From: an uncultured bacterium
GTDB lineage: Bacteria > Bacillota > Clostridia > Lachnospirales > Lachnospiraceae
Direction of reading: 5' to 3'
Assembly (NCBI GenBank): GCA_905214675.1
Contig: CAJMMS010000039.1
Coordinates: 1 to 16,267, forward strand
DNA length: 16,267 nt
Notes under the pieces: generated by a model
What the model was told of the DNA's origin: nothing
Seen by the model: the letters and a program-made list of their open reading frames with translations, nothing else
Database searches by the model: none
Made by a program: the position numbers and the translations under genes
Shown: in pieces, positions 6,095-14,300 of the stretch
How the letters are laid out: every line of letters starts with the position of its first letter
How positions within the stretch are numbered: the stretch's first letter is position 1

Positions 6095-6730
6095 ATGGGA
6101 AAACACATGAAAAAGAAACCTTATGAGCAGAAAATGTATAAAGAAAAAAAGAAAAAAAACAAGATCCGAATGCGGTTTGATTTTAACCGGAAAGGAGTGA
6201 TCTTCTTTGTGGTTGCTGCATTTATCGTCTGTGCGATCACCATCATCGGTACTGACATGGGCTGGATCGATCAGGGCGGTGTCGTAAGTTCCCTGAAGCG
6301 TAACTCCGCAGATGCACCGGTCACTTACGGAAAAGTTTTAAGTCAGGACGAAACGACGGAAAATGGAAAACAGGTATGTACCCTGAAAGTCAAGATCCAG
6401 GCAAAGCGTACCAAAGACCAGACCGTGGAACAGAACTACTACAACATCATCCAGTTTGTGAAAAACAATCCGGACAAATACGATGAGATCCACTATGAAG
6501 GCGTCGCAGAAAACAGCGGCGGCGAAGAAGTAAAAGCTGTCACATTTGATGTTTCCAGTGAACTGATCAAGAGCATCCAGGATGGCAGTGTGGAAGCAAA
6601 AGATATTCCAGAAAAAGCTGAGAACCTGTATATTCTTTACACGTTAGCTGATGAAGTAGAAACAACGGCAGGTTCCGAGACAGCCGAAACAACAACGGAA
6701 AGTGAAAGCACTTCCGAATCTGCATCATGA
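6095..6730 (+). CDS. Unrecognised single-pass membrane protein with Ser/Thr/Glu-rich tail
   Basis: A 211-residue protein of unknown family. Residues 1-33 are strongly basic (many Lys), residues about 34-52 form one membrane helix, and the rest should lie outside the cell (type II orientation). The outer part (about 70-185) looks like a folded alpha/beta domain, and the last 25 residues are a low-complexity Glu/Thr/Ser tail. The basic start followed by a helix makes it a membrane-anchored surface protein. AGAAAGG is 16 bases before the ATG at 6095; the ATG at 6107 is possible but has a poorer site. It is followed 27 bases later by the Uma2-family gene, so the two probably share a transcript. 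It reads against the surrounding minus-strand genes. Confidence 0.8.
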   Translation: MGKHMKKKPYEQKMYKEKKKKNKIRMRFDFNRKGVIFFVVAAFIVCAITIIGTDMGWIDQGGVVSSLKRNSADAPVTYGKVLSQDETTENGKQVCTLKVKIQAKRTKDQTVEQNYYNIIQFVKNNPDKYDEIHYEGVAENSGGEEVKAVTFDVSSELIKSIQDGSVEAKDIPEKAENLYILYTLADEVETTAGSETAETTTESESTSESAS

Positions 6731-6757
6731 TACGTTTTTAAGAAAGGGTGTATTACT

Positions 6758-7300
6758 ATGCCATTCCCACAGCAGGAAAATTATACAATAAACGATATTT
6801 ATGCTTTACCGGAAGGAACCAGAGCAGAACTGATTGACGGACAGATTTACTATATGGCACCACCAAGTCGCCGCCATCAGAAAATTGCATGCAAACTCTT
6901 TGCAGCAATTTCTCACTACATCGACAGCAAAGGCGGCTCCTGCGAGCCATATATCGCTCCTTTTGCTGTTTTTCTAAATGAAGATGATACAAATTATGTA
7001 GAACCAGATATCAGTGTTATCTGCGACACCAGTAAGCTCACAGATAAAGGCTGCGATGGTGCTCCGGACTGGATCATTGAAATCGTTTCACCGGGCAGCA
7101 GGCGAATGGATTATTTTATCAAACTGTTCAAATATCGGACTGCCGGGGTACATGAATACTGGATTGTAGATCCGGCAAAAAATTTCGTGATTGTCTATAA
7201 TTTCGATACCAGTGATTCCGGACAATACACCTTCGCTGACACAGTCAAAGCAGGGATTTATGAAGATCTGTATATTGATTTCAGCAAAATAAATCTGTAG
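6758..7300 (+). CDS. Uma2-family (DUF820) PD-(D/E)XK nuclease-fold protein
   Basis: A 180-residue soluble protein of standard Uma2 length. The family signature is complete: Glu24 in the AELIDG motif, Asp84 in VEPD, Glu108 in WIIEIVSP and Lys122 in the KLFKYR helix, followed by GVHEYWIVDP. These correspond to the acidic and Lys residues of the PD-(D/E)XK nuclease core. The family is called an endonuclease by fold, but its natural substrate is not established; it is plentiful in cyanobacteria and scattered in other phyla. AAAGGGTG at 6743-6750 is a good ribosome site. It is the second gene of a plus-strand pair and ends 9 bases before a long hairpin. Its scattered distribution and its position inside a housekeeping block suggest acquisition by transfer. 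Confidence 0.88.
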   Translation: MPFPQQENYTINDIYALPEGTRAELIDGQIYYMAPPSRRHQKIACKLFAAISHYIDSKGGSCEPYIAPFAVFLNEDDTNYVEPDISVICDTSKLTDKGCDGAPDWIIEIVSPGSRRMDYFIKLFKYRTAGVHEYWIVDPAKNFVIVYNFDTSDSGQYTFADTVKAGIYEDLYIDFSKINL

Positions 7301-7308
7301 AAAATGAG

Positions 7309-7349
7309 AGTGCGTAAGCTACGAAAATAACATTTCGAGTTTACGCACT
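7309..7349 (+). terminator. Long hairpin, probable terminator after the Uma2 gene
   Basis: AGTGCGTAAGCT (7309-7320) pairs with AGTTTACGCACT (7338-7349; one G-U), then after a single bulged A a further 5 bp (CGAAA with TTTCG) closes a 6-base loop. The following TTAATT is a poor U-tract, so the long stem may also protect the 3' end. Confidence 0.65.
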
Positions 7350-7380
7350 TTAATTCTGCAAAAATAAATAAAATGTATAT

Positions 7381-7420
7381 AAAAAAGAGGTGCAGCCCTG
7401 TGTCACCAGAGTTACACCCC
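7381..7420 (-). terminator. Rho-independent terminator of the yicC-rimO operon
   Basis: On the minus strand a GC-rich stem (7407-7418 with 7389-7400; two mismatches and one G-U) with a 6-base loop is followed by CTCTTTTTT (T6 at 7386-7381). It lies 19 bases after the rimO stop. Confidence 0.75.
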
Positions 7421-7438
7421 ATATTCATATATTACTTA

Positions 7439-8770
7439 TTATACAAGCTCTCCGATCAGGTCATACTCTGCGGAGCCTGTAATCTTTACTTTTACAAAAT
7501 CACCGGACATCAGCATCTCGCCGGTATTGACAAAAACATAACCGTCAATATCCGGGGAATCGGCATAGGTTCTTGCAACATATGCCGGCTCATCCGCTAC
7601 TTTGCCTTCGATCATGGCATATAAGGTACGTCCGACCATATCGGCTGCTTTATCAAAAGCGATCTCCTGTTGAAGTTCGAGGATGGCATCTCTTCGATCT
7701 TCTTTTATTTCCTCCGAGATCTGATCCGGCATCAAAGCTGCCGGGGTGTTTTCTTCCGGTGAGTAAGCAAATACACCAAGACGTTCGAACTCCATCTCAT
7801 CGACAAATTCCATCAGTTCTTCATGCTGCTCCTGCGTCTCGCCCGGGAAACCGGCGATCAGCGTGGTCCGCAGAACAATGTCCGGAATCTCTTTTCGAAG
7901 AAGGGCAACGGTTTCTTTTAACTGTTCTTTTGTCGTGCGTCTTCCCATACGTTTAAGGATGGCATCGCTGGCATGCTGGATCGGCATATCTAAATAATGA
8001 CAGACTTTTTTCTCTGTCTTGATCGTCTCGATCAGTTCCGGATAAATCTCTTCCGGATAGCAGTACAGGATACGGATCCAGCGGATGCCTTTGATCTTTG
8101 CAAGCTCCTGAAGCAGAACATGCAGAGACTTTTTGCCATAAAGATCTACTCCGTACAGCGTTGTTTCCTGTGCAACCAGAATCAGCTCTTTTACGCCCTG
8201 CTCTGCAAGAGAAGTGGCTTCTGCAAGTAACTGCTCCATCGGAACGCTGCGGTAATTACCGCGGATCTTCGGGATGATACAGTAGGTACAGTGCTTGTCG
8301 CAGCCCTCTGCGATCTTCAGATGTGCATAATGTCCTCCGGTTGTCAGAATACGCTTGCCAGTTACGGCCGGAAGCCGGTCGAGGTCATCCACATCCAGGA
8401 AACGTGCTCCTTTAAGAGCCTGATCTACGGCATCAAAGATCTCATCATATTTAGAAGTACCGATCACGGCATCTACTTCCGGTATTTCATCAACAATCTC
8501 CTGTTTATAGCGCTGTGCCAGACAGCCGGTTACGATCAGAGCCTTGCATGAACCGTTCTTTTTGTATTCTGCCATTTCCAGAATCGTGTTGATGCTCTCT
8601 TCTTTGGCATCGTTGATAAAACAACAGGTATTGATGATGATAATACCGGCATCGTCTTCCGTATCTGTCATTTCAAATCCACGATCTGCCAGAATACCAA
8701 GCATCACCTCGGAATCTACAAGGTTTTTGTCACAGCCGAGTGAGATAAATAAAATTTTCTTATTCTTCAT
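7439..8770 (-). CDS. rimO: RimO: ribosomal protein uS12 methylthiotransferase (radical SAM)
   Basis: An iron-sulfur enzyme that adds a methylthio group to the conserved Asp of ribosomal protein S12. It has 443 residues, the family norm. Domains in order: N-terminal UPF0004 domain (about 5-120) with the LGCDKNLVDSE motif and cysteines that hold the auxiliary cluster; radical SAM core (about 140-370) with Cys157, Cys161 and Cys164 in GCDKHCTYC; C-terminal TRAM domain (about 375-440). LGCDKNLVDSE and the TRAM length point to RimO rather than the tRNA enzyme MiaB. The ATG at 8770 is preferred; a GTG at 8776 adds two residues. The start overlaps the end of rpoZ by 11 bases, and the ribosome site (GAGAGCGG) lies in rpoZ, so translation is probably coupled. 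It is the last gene of the operon. Confidence 0.96.
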   Translation of the reverse strand: MKNKKILFISLGCDKNLVDSEVMLGILADRGFEMTDTEDDAGIIIINTCCFINDAKEESINTILEMAEYKKNGSCKALIVTGCLAQRYKQEIVDEIPEVDAVIGTSKYDEIFDAVDQALKGARFLDVDDLDRLPAVTGKRILTTGGHYAHLKIAEGCDKHCTYCIIPKIRGNYRSVPMEQLLAEATSLAEQGVKELILVAQETTLYGVDLYGKKSLHVLLQELAKIKGIRWIRILYCYPEEIYPELIETIKTEKKVCHYLDMPIQHASDAILKRMGRRTTKEQLKETVALLRKEIPDIVLRTTLIAGFPGETQEQHEELMEFVDEMEFERLGVFAYSPEENTPAALMPDQISEEIKEDRRDAILELQQEIAFDKAADMVGRTLYAMIEGKVADEPAYVARTYADSPDIDGYVFVNTGEMLMSGDFVKVKITGSAEYDLIGELV

Positions 8771-9011
8771 CTTCACCGCTCTCGTCTTCTGCCAGAATTT
8801 TGATCTTTCCTTTATCTAACTCTTCTACTGCGATAGACAGCGGTTTCTTGCCATCACTGTATACCAGTGCAGGTGCACCATCGATCAGATCTCTGGCACG
8901 TTTTGCAGTCGCCATTACAATAGAATAGCGGCTGTTTACTACCGGTGTTTCGCCTTCGTTTACTTCACTGTTTGCAACTTTCATTAAGTCTGTGTAAGAT
9001 GGATGTAACAT
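8760..9011 (-). CDS. rpoZ: RpoZ: DNA-directed RNA polymerase omega subunit
   Basis: An 83-residue small subunit that helps fold and hold the beta-prime subunit in RNA polymerase. The omega core is clear: the PSYTDLM start, then NSRYSIVMATAKRARDL, and the KPLSIAVEEL segment near the end. The C-terminus is a short run of Glu/Asp. AAAGGAG (9021-9027), inside the last codons of gmk, is the ribosome site, and only 4 bases separate the gmk stop from this ATG, so the two are translated in step. The position after gmk is the standard arrangement in Firmicutes. Confidence 0.95.
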   Translation of the reverse strand: MLHPSYTDLMKVANSEVNEGETPVVNSRYSIVMATAKRARDLIDGAPALVYSDGKKPLSIAVEELDKGKIKILAEDESGEDEE

Positions 9012-9015
9012 AAAA

Positions 9016-9648
9016 TCATTCTCCTTTCAAAAAGCAGTTCATATCCTGCTGCAGTTCTTTGATAAACTCCGTATTATGAGATTTTTTGCAGTGTGCACTC
9101 TGGATCAGTGCATGCACCTGCTTCACACAGGTATCCAGGTCATCATTGACAATAATATATTCATAAGAGCCCATTTCCTGAGCTTCCTGCGCGGCACGTT
9201 TCAGGCGGTCATGGATGACTTCCGCTGTCTCGGTTCCCCGTCCGATCAGACGTTCTTTTAACGTCCGGGCATCCGGCGGGACTAAAAACAACATCAGGGC
9301 ATCCGGATATTTTTCCTTTACTTTTAAAGCACCCTGGATCTCAATCTCCAGAATCACATCCTTGCCAGCATCCAGTTGCTCCTGCACATATGCTTTTGGT
9401 GTACCATAATAATTATCAACATATCTGGCGTGCTCAACAAAAGCATCGTCTTTTATCATCTGTTCAAAATCTTCTTTGCTCTTAAAGAAATAAGAAATAC
9501 CTTCTTCTTCACCTTCTCGCGGCTTCCGTGTCGTTGCCGAAATCGAAAGGACATAATTGTCATAATCGGAAAGAAGGCGTTTTACAACCGTACCCTTTCC
9601 TACACCGGAAAATCCAGATAAAATGATCAGAATCCCTTTTTTGTTCAT
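9016..9648 (-). CDS. gmk: Gmk: guanylate kinase
   Basis: Phosphorylates GMP to GDP with ATP in the cytoplasm, feeding GTP and (p)ppGpp pools. The 210-residue length is normal. The P-loop is at residues 12-20 (GFSGVGKGT, Lys18), followed by the GMP-binding TRKPREGE segment (about 41-48) with the downstream YxF and YYG elements, and the ERLxGRGTE lid (about 132-140). The canonical P-loop residue Pro is Phe13 here, a mild variation. The ATG overlaps the remA stop as ATGA (9645-9648) and GGAGGC lies 5 bases upstream, so expression is coupled to remA. Confidence 0.97.
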   Translation of the reverse strand: MNKKGILIILSGFSGVGKGTVVKRLLSDYDNYVLSISATTRKPREGEEEGISYFFKSKEDFEQMIKDDAFVEHARYVDNYYGTPKAYVQEQLDAGKDVILEIEIQGALKVKEKYPDALMLFLVPPDARTLKERLIGRGTETAEVIHDRLKRAAQEAQEMGSYEYIIVNDDLDTCVKQVHALIQSAHCKKSHNTEFIKELQQDMNCFLKGE

Positions 9649-9923
9649 AAGCTGCCTCCTTGTATCTCTTTTTCCTGAAATGCATCCTTCTGCGAAAAAC
9701 GTCTGGCGATCGTATCCGGCTGCAATGCTGACAGGATAATATGGTCTTCCTGTGTAACAATCACCGCCTTGGTGCGTCGTCCCTGGGTAGCATCAATAAT
9801 ACGTCCTTCCTCTCTTGCATGAGAAACCATACGCTTGACAGGAGCCGCATCCGGATTGATGACTGCCACAACTTTCGCTGTATTTACAGCATTTCCAAAT
9901 CCTATATTGATCAATCCTGACAA
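9645..9923 (-). CDS. remA: RemA family (DUF370) regulatory protein
   Basis: A 92-residue homologue of Bacillus RemA, a DNA-binding regulator of extracellular matrix and osmoprotection genes. The family's LINIGFGNxV start, the PDAAPVKR segment, GRxIDATQGRRTKAVIV and the DxxILSALQPDTIARR end are all present. It uses a TTG start (9923), fixed by AGGAGG at 9931-9936 seven bases upstream and by the conserved N-terminus. The stop of yicC overlaps this ribosome site. The gene always-with-gmk arrangement (yicC-remA-gmk) is widespread in Firmicutes. The last 15 residues are less conserved and run into the ribosome site of gmk. Confidence 0.93.
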   Translation of the reverse strand: MSGLINIGFGNAVNTAKVVAVINPDAAPVKRMVSHAREEGRIIDATQGRRTKAVIVTQEDHIILSALQPDTIARRFSQKDAFQEKEIQGGSL

Positions 9924-9935
9924 TCCTTTTTCCTC

Positions 9936-10814
9936 CTATTCAATATTCTGGATCTGTTCTCTTACTTTCTCAATCTCTGTTTTCAGATCAATCGCAAGAT
10001 TGGATGTCTCCAGGTCATTTGCTTTGGAAAGAATGGTATTTGCCTCACGGTTCATCTCCTGTGCAATAAAATCCAGCTTTCTGCCAATACTTCCGCCTTC
10101 CAGCAGTGTTGCTTTCATACTTTCGATATGACTGCGCAGACGAACTGTCTCCTCATCTGTACAGATCTTATCCGCATACAGGATAACTTCTGTTGCAATG
10201 CGATTTTCCTCAAGCTGTGTATCACCTAACAGTTCTTTTACTTTTTCTGTCAGCCGCATGCGATAGGAAGAAAGAATTTCCGGTGAACGTGCTTCGATCG
10301 CGTCCACATCTGCAAGCATGCCGTCCAGCTTTGCGATCAGATCCTGTTTTAAATTTTCACCTTCCTGGATACGGGACTCCACAAACTGTTCACACGCCCC
10401 ACGTAATGCTTTTTCCAGTACTGCCCAGATTTCCTGTTCATCAACGGGCTGCTCTTCCATGGTAAAAACTTCCGGACTGCGTCCGATCACAGATGCGCAG
10501 ATATCATTTCGCAACTGAAACTTCTCGGAAAGCTGCTGATAATAATGTACATATTCTGCGGCAATATTCTCATTATATTTCAAAGAGACATTCGTTTCCG
10601 TGAAATCTTCATAAGTAATAAAAATATCAACTTTTCCACGCTGTATGTATTCTTTAAGAAGATTTCGAATGGCAGATTCAAAAATGCTGAGTTTTTTCGG
10701 CATCTTGATGTTTGAATCAAAATAGCGGTGGTTGACGGACTTCATCTCAACCGTAAACTTGCGGTCGCCCTGGTGATTTTCACATCTTCCAAAGCCTGTC
10801 ATACTTTTTATCAT
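9936..10814 (-). CDS. YicC/YloC-family endoribonuclease
   Basis: A 292-residue protein, normal length for the family. It begins with the hallmark MTGFG after MIKS, followed by the NHRYFD segment, and ends with the DUF1732 domain including EVILYADK, the GRKLDFIAQEMNREANT motif and the TEIEKVREQIQN helix. Escherichia coli YicC and Bacillus YloC act as RNA endonucleases; the target here is unknown. It is the first gene of the operon, with a sigma-A promoter 57 bases upstream of the start. The ribosome site is weak (AAGAG around 10826-10830), so translation may be modest. Its stop codon overlaps the ribosome site of remA. Confidence 0.93.
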   Translation of the reverse strand: MIKSMTGFGRCENHQGDRKFTVEMKSVNHRYFDSNIKMPKKLSIFESAIRNLLKEYIQRGKVDIFITYEDFTETNVSLKYNENIAAEYVHYYQQLSEKFQLRNDICASVIGRSPEVFTMEEQPVDEQEIWAVLEKALRGACEQFVESRIQEGENLKQDLIAKLDGMLADVDAIEARSPEILSSYRMRLTEKVKELLGDTQLEENRIATEVILYADKICTDEETVRLRSHIESMKATLLEGGSIGRKLDFIAQEMNREANTILSKANDLETSNLAIDLKTEIEKVREQIQNIE

Positions 10815-10870
10815 AATATTATTCGCTCTTTTCTTTTCAAAATTGCGGCATAGAAAGCCATACTGTTTTT

Positions 10871-10899
10871 ATTATAGTCGAAAGCACGGAAAGCGTCAA
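10871..10899 (-). promoter_or_regulatory. Sigma-A promoter of yicC-remA-gmk-rpoZ-rimO
   Basis: On the minus strand TTGACG (10899-10894), a 17-base spacer and a perfect TATAAT (10876-10871) form a near-consensus promoter. Transcription would begin near 10864, giving a 50-base leader before yicC. It is the only strong promoter seen ahead of the five-gene operon. Confidence 0.9.
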
Positions 10900-10912
10900 T
10901 AAAAAAACCAGG

Positions 10913-10954
10913 AAAAAAGAGACGGAGAAAACTTATTTTGTTCTCTCCGTCTCT
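10913..10954 (-). terminator. Rho-independent terminator of the GH20 gene
   Basis: On the minus strand AGAGACGGAGA (10954-10944) pairs over 11 bp with TCTCCGTCTCT (10928-10918) around a 15-base loop, followed by TTTTT (10917-10913). It separates the glycosidase transcript from the yicC promoter just beyond. Confidence 0.9.
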
Positions 10955-10986
10955 CTTTCTGAAACAAATACTTTTAAAGCATATCT

Positions 10987-11397
10987 TTATTTTTTAATAA
11001 CCGCTTTCTTTGGCAGTCCTGCTTTTTTCAGCATTTTTGAATATTTTGCAAGTTTTTTCGCAGGTACTGTTACTTTTGCTTTTGCAGCGATCTTGCTGAA
11101 AGCTTTTCTTCCGATTGACGTAATGCCATTTGCCTTTTTCATATTGACTGTTTTCAGTTTACTGCAGTTTGCAAATGCATTCTTGCCAATTTTCTTTACA
11201 TTGCTTCCAATCGTTACTTTCTTCAGCTTCTTGCAGCCTTTAAAAGCATTGTTATCAATCTGTGTTACTTTATAAGTAACTCCATTGATTTTAACTGTTT
11301 TAGCGATGGTTACAGAAGTAACATTCCTGCCTTTGCTTCCGCCAACGCCTGCAGCGGCTGCCGTTTTCTTCTTTGCATTCAGAATACGGTAAGTTAC
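10987..11397 (-). repeat. C-terminal leucine-rich module, copy 1 of 2
   Basis: Codes for residues 1388-1523 of the GH20 protein and matches the copy at 15678-16088: 114 of 136 residues are identical and the DNA is clearly alignable. The two are direct repeats 4691 bp apart, so recombination between them would delete or swap the intervening GH20 gene. Confidence 0.9.
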
Positions 11398-14300
11398 ATT
11401 TTTGCTGACTGTCTCATTCGTTTTCTGTGGTGCTTCGGTTTCTTTTGCAGGTGGTGTCTCCGTTGGTTTATCCGTTGGTTTGTCAGACGGTTTCTCAGAT
11501 GGCTTCGTTTCATTTTCCGCTTTTTTCAGACCCGCTTTTGCGCTCTTAAGATTGTCCAGCAGCACTTTCAGTTCTTTTGCTGTTGCATCTTTCGCAGGTG
11601 CTTTCGCTGCTTCATATGCTTTTTTGAAGGCTGCCCAGCTTGCGTCTGTATAAATTCCTGCATGGTTTCCTGTATCATAGATGCCTTTTGTTTCTGTATC
11701 GGCTACCGCTGCTGCAAGATCACCTCTGACTGCTGTTTTCATATCTTTCAGATTTGCTTTTGCATTTATAAGCTTTGTTTTCAAATTCTGCAGTTCTTCT
11801 GCTGTTGCGTCATCTTCTGCGTTTTTCGCTGCTTCATATGCTTCTTCAAACGCTTGCCAGCTTTCTTCTGTATAAAGTTCTTCCGCATTTCCTTCTACAT
11901 AAATGCCCTTTACTTCTTCGTCAGATACAGCTTCTTTCAATGTATCTTTTGCTGCTTCAACTTCTGCATTTTTCAGTTGTGCTTTGGCATTTTTCAGTTC
12001 TTCCAGTAATTCTGTCAGTTCTCTTAGTGTTGACTGATCTGTTACTGCTTTCGCTGCTTCATAAGCATCTGTAAATGCCTTCCAACTTTCTTCTGTATAA
12101 GATGCTGCTATATTTCCTGTTTCATAAAGATCCTTGGCTTCTTCCACTGCCTGTGCAAGTGTTGCTCTGACAGGAGCTGCTACACTGCTCTCTGTTTCAT
12201 GGATATAAAATTCACTTGCTGTTGCAAAATCATTGCTTCCTGCTTTTGCCACAAATTTGATATATCTTGCTTCGCTTGCTTCAAAAGCAGCCGTTTTGAT
12301 GATTGTATCGAATGCCCAGGTTCCATTTGTTACAACCTGTGTCCAGTCATCACTTTCTGCTTTCTTGATATACAGATCATAGCTGGTGATATAACCATTT
12401 GGTCCGCCTGACTGTCTCGGAACGTAAGTGAACTTGTCAATATTATATGTTTTACCCATATCTACCGTAAAGGTTGCCGGAAGTGCTTTTTTGGATGGAG
12501 AATACTGGCTGTGCCATAAGGTATCGACATTTCCGTCAAATGCATAAGAAATCGGTCCATCGTTACCCTGTGCCGGATTCTGCTCATTATCACAGCTCAC
12601 CTTGAAACCGTCACTTGAAATGATCGTTTCATCTTCTGCTTCACTGCTTCCACTGTTTGTCAGTTCCACCTCATCGATCAGACCGTTAAAGCTATTTCCG
12701 GTTGTACTTCCAATATATTTGATCGGAATGTTTAAAGTTGCAAGACGATACTGAGAAGCAAGTTCGGTTGCTGTATCCATAACTGCAGGAATTGCTGTAT
12801 CAGAATCATTTACATACAGTTCTGCTTTATCCTTGTAGCCTTTGATCGTCAGATGTACCCATTCATTTTCCGGAAGTGTATAATCAAACGAATAATCATA
12901 TCCCTCTCTGGAATATCCGACTTTTCCGGTGTTCTTCTGAACAGCTTTGATCGTATAGTCGCCAAGTGTGGAAGAACCTTCAAACAGAACCTGTTCATCA
13001 GAAGATCCACCTGCTGCTTTTTTCACCCAGAAGGAAAGGCTGGTTCCTGCCGGAGCTTTGTCCAGCGGTGTCTCAATACAGGTATCATTTTTCATGGAGA
13101 GAGCCTTTCCGACTTTTCCTTCTGCGTAAGTTGCATTTTTCGAAGATACGGCATCGTATTTGTTCCTGGAAGCATCTTTTCCGTCTTCTTTGTCGAAATT
13201 ATATTCTGCATAAGTGCTTCCTGCACTCTCAATCTCATGATATGGATTGGTGTTTGGAGCAGTGGAAACTTTTGCAGTGGTTGCTTTTACTTCGTTGTAT
13301 GTCTTTGTGCCTTCGCCCCAGAGTTTTTCACTCAGTGCAGACATCGGCTGGTAGATACGGTCAAAAACATCGTAGTCTGTAACACCGTTTCCTCTTGTAT
13401 CGATGGAATCATTCCACAGTGCATAAGCACCACCGATCATCTGCGGATCACCGGCCGGAATGGTTGTATTTAAGCTTCCGCTTTTAAACACGTTCGGTTT
13501 CCAGTTTGCATAGAGGTTTGCTGTATCCAGATAATCTTTATAGTAACCTGCTGCCGGAACGATGTATACGTTGGAATCCAGACAGTTGATCAGTTCAAAG
13601 CCAAGATTGTACATTTCCGTAGGATCTGCCCAGTCTTTGCTCCATACATTGATCTCCACACCGTCACCGCGGACTTCTGTATTGGACTTGATTCTGGTAA
13701 GACCGCCCCACATACGCATTTTACGGTTTTTGGACTTCATGTAAGATTCCATTTCGTTTACAAAATTGCGGTACAGGGTTGCATCGTCTTCGTACTCATC
13801 CGCACCAATATGTACGGTTGTCTGTTCATCGAAAACAGGATTGTCTCCATCAATATAATCGGAGAAGATATCTTTTGCCAGCTTCGTGGATTCCGGTTTG
13901 GAAAGATCCAGATGATCCGTCAGCGGACGTTTACTATTGCTGGAATTCATTTTCTTTAAAGCACAGTTCTGGAATGTTTTTGTAAATGCCAGTGCATGTG
14001 CCGGGACATCGATTTCCGGAACGATATTTACACCGATCGTTCTGGAATCTTTGATCAGGCTGCGGAACTCATCTTTTGTATAAGACAGATCGGTTGCTGT
14101 TGCCGTCTCACCCTGTCCATTTTTTACAGAAGATTCCAGACGGAAAGCAGCGTAGGCCTTTGTAAAGCTGTTCTGCATCGTAGTCTCCGCATTGGTATCC
14201 CAGTAGTCCTCAAGGAAGATCAGGTTATCATTCAGATGTACCTGTAAGTCGTTCATCTTGTACCAGGACATTGTTGCTGCAATATCTTTTACGGTCTGAA

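Noticed and set aside
11512..12175. CRISPR-like or minisatellite repeats
   Set aside because: The repeats are protein-level FIVAR modules with divergent DNA and no spacer structure.
12853..13473. 206-residue plus-strand frame
   Set aside because: It is antisense to the GH20 gene and its Cys/Phe/Ile-rich sequence is typical of a shadow frame.
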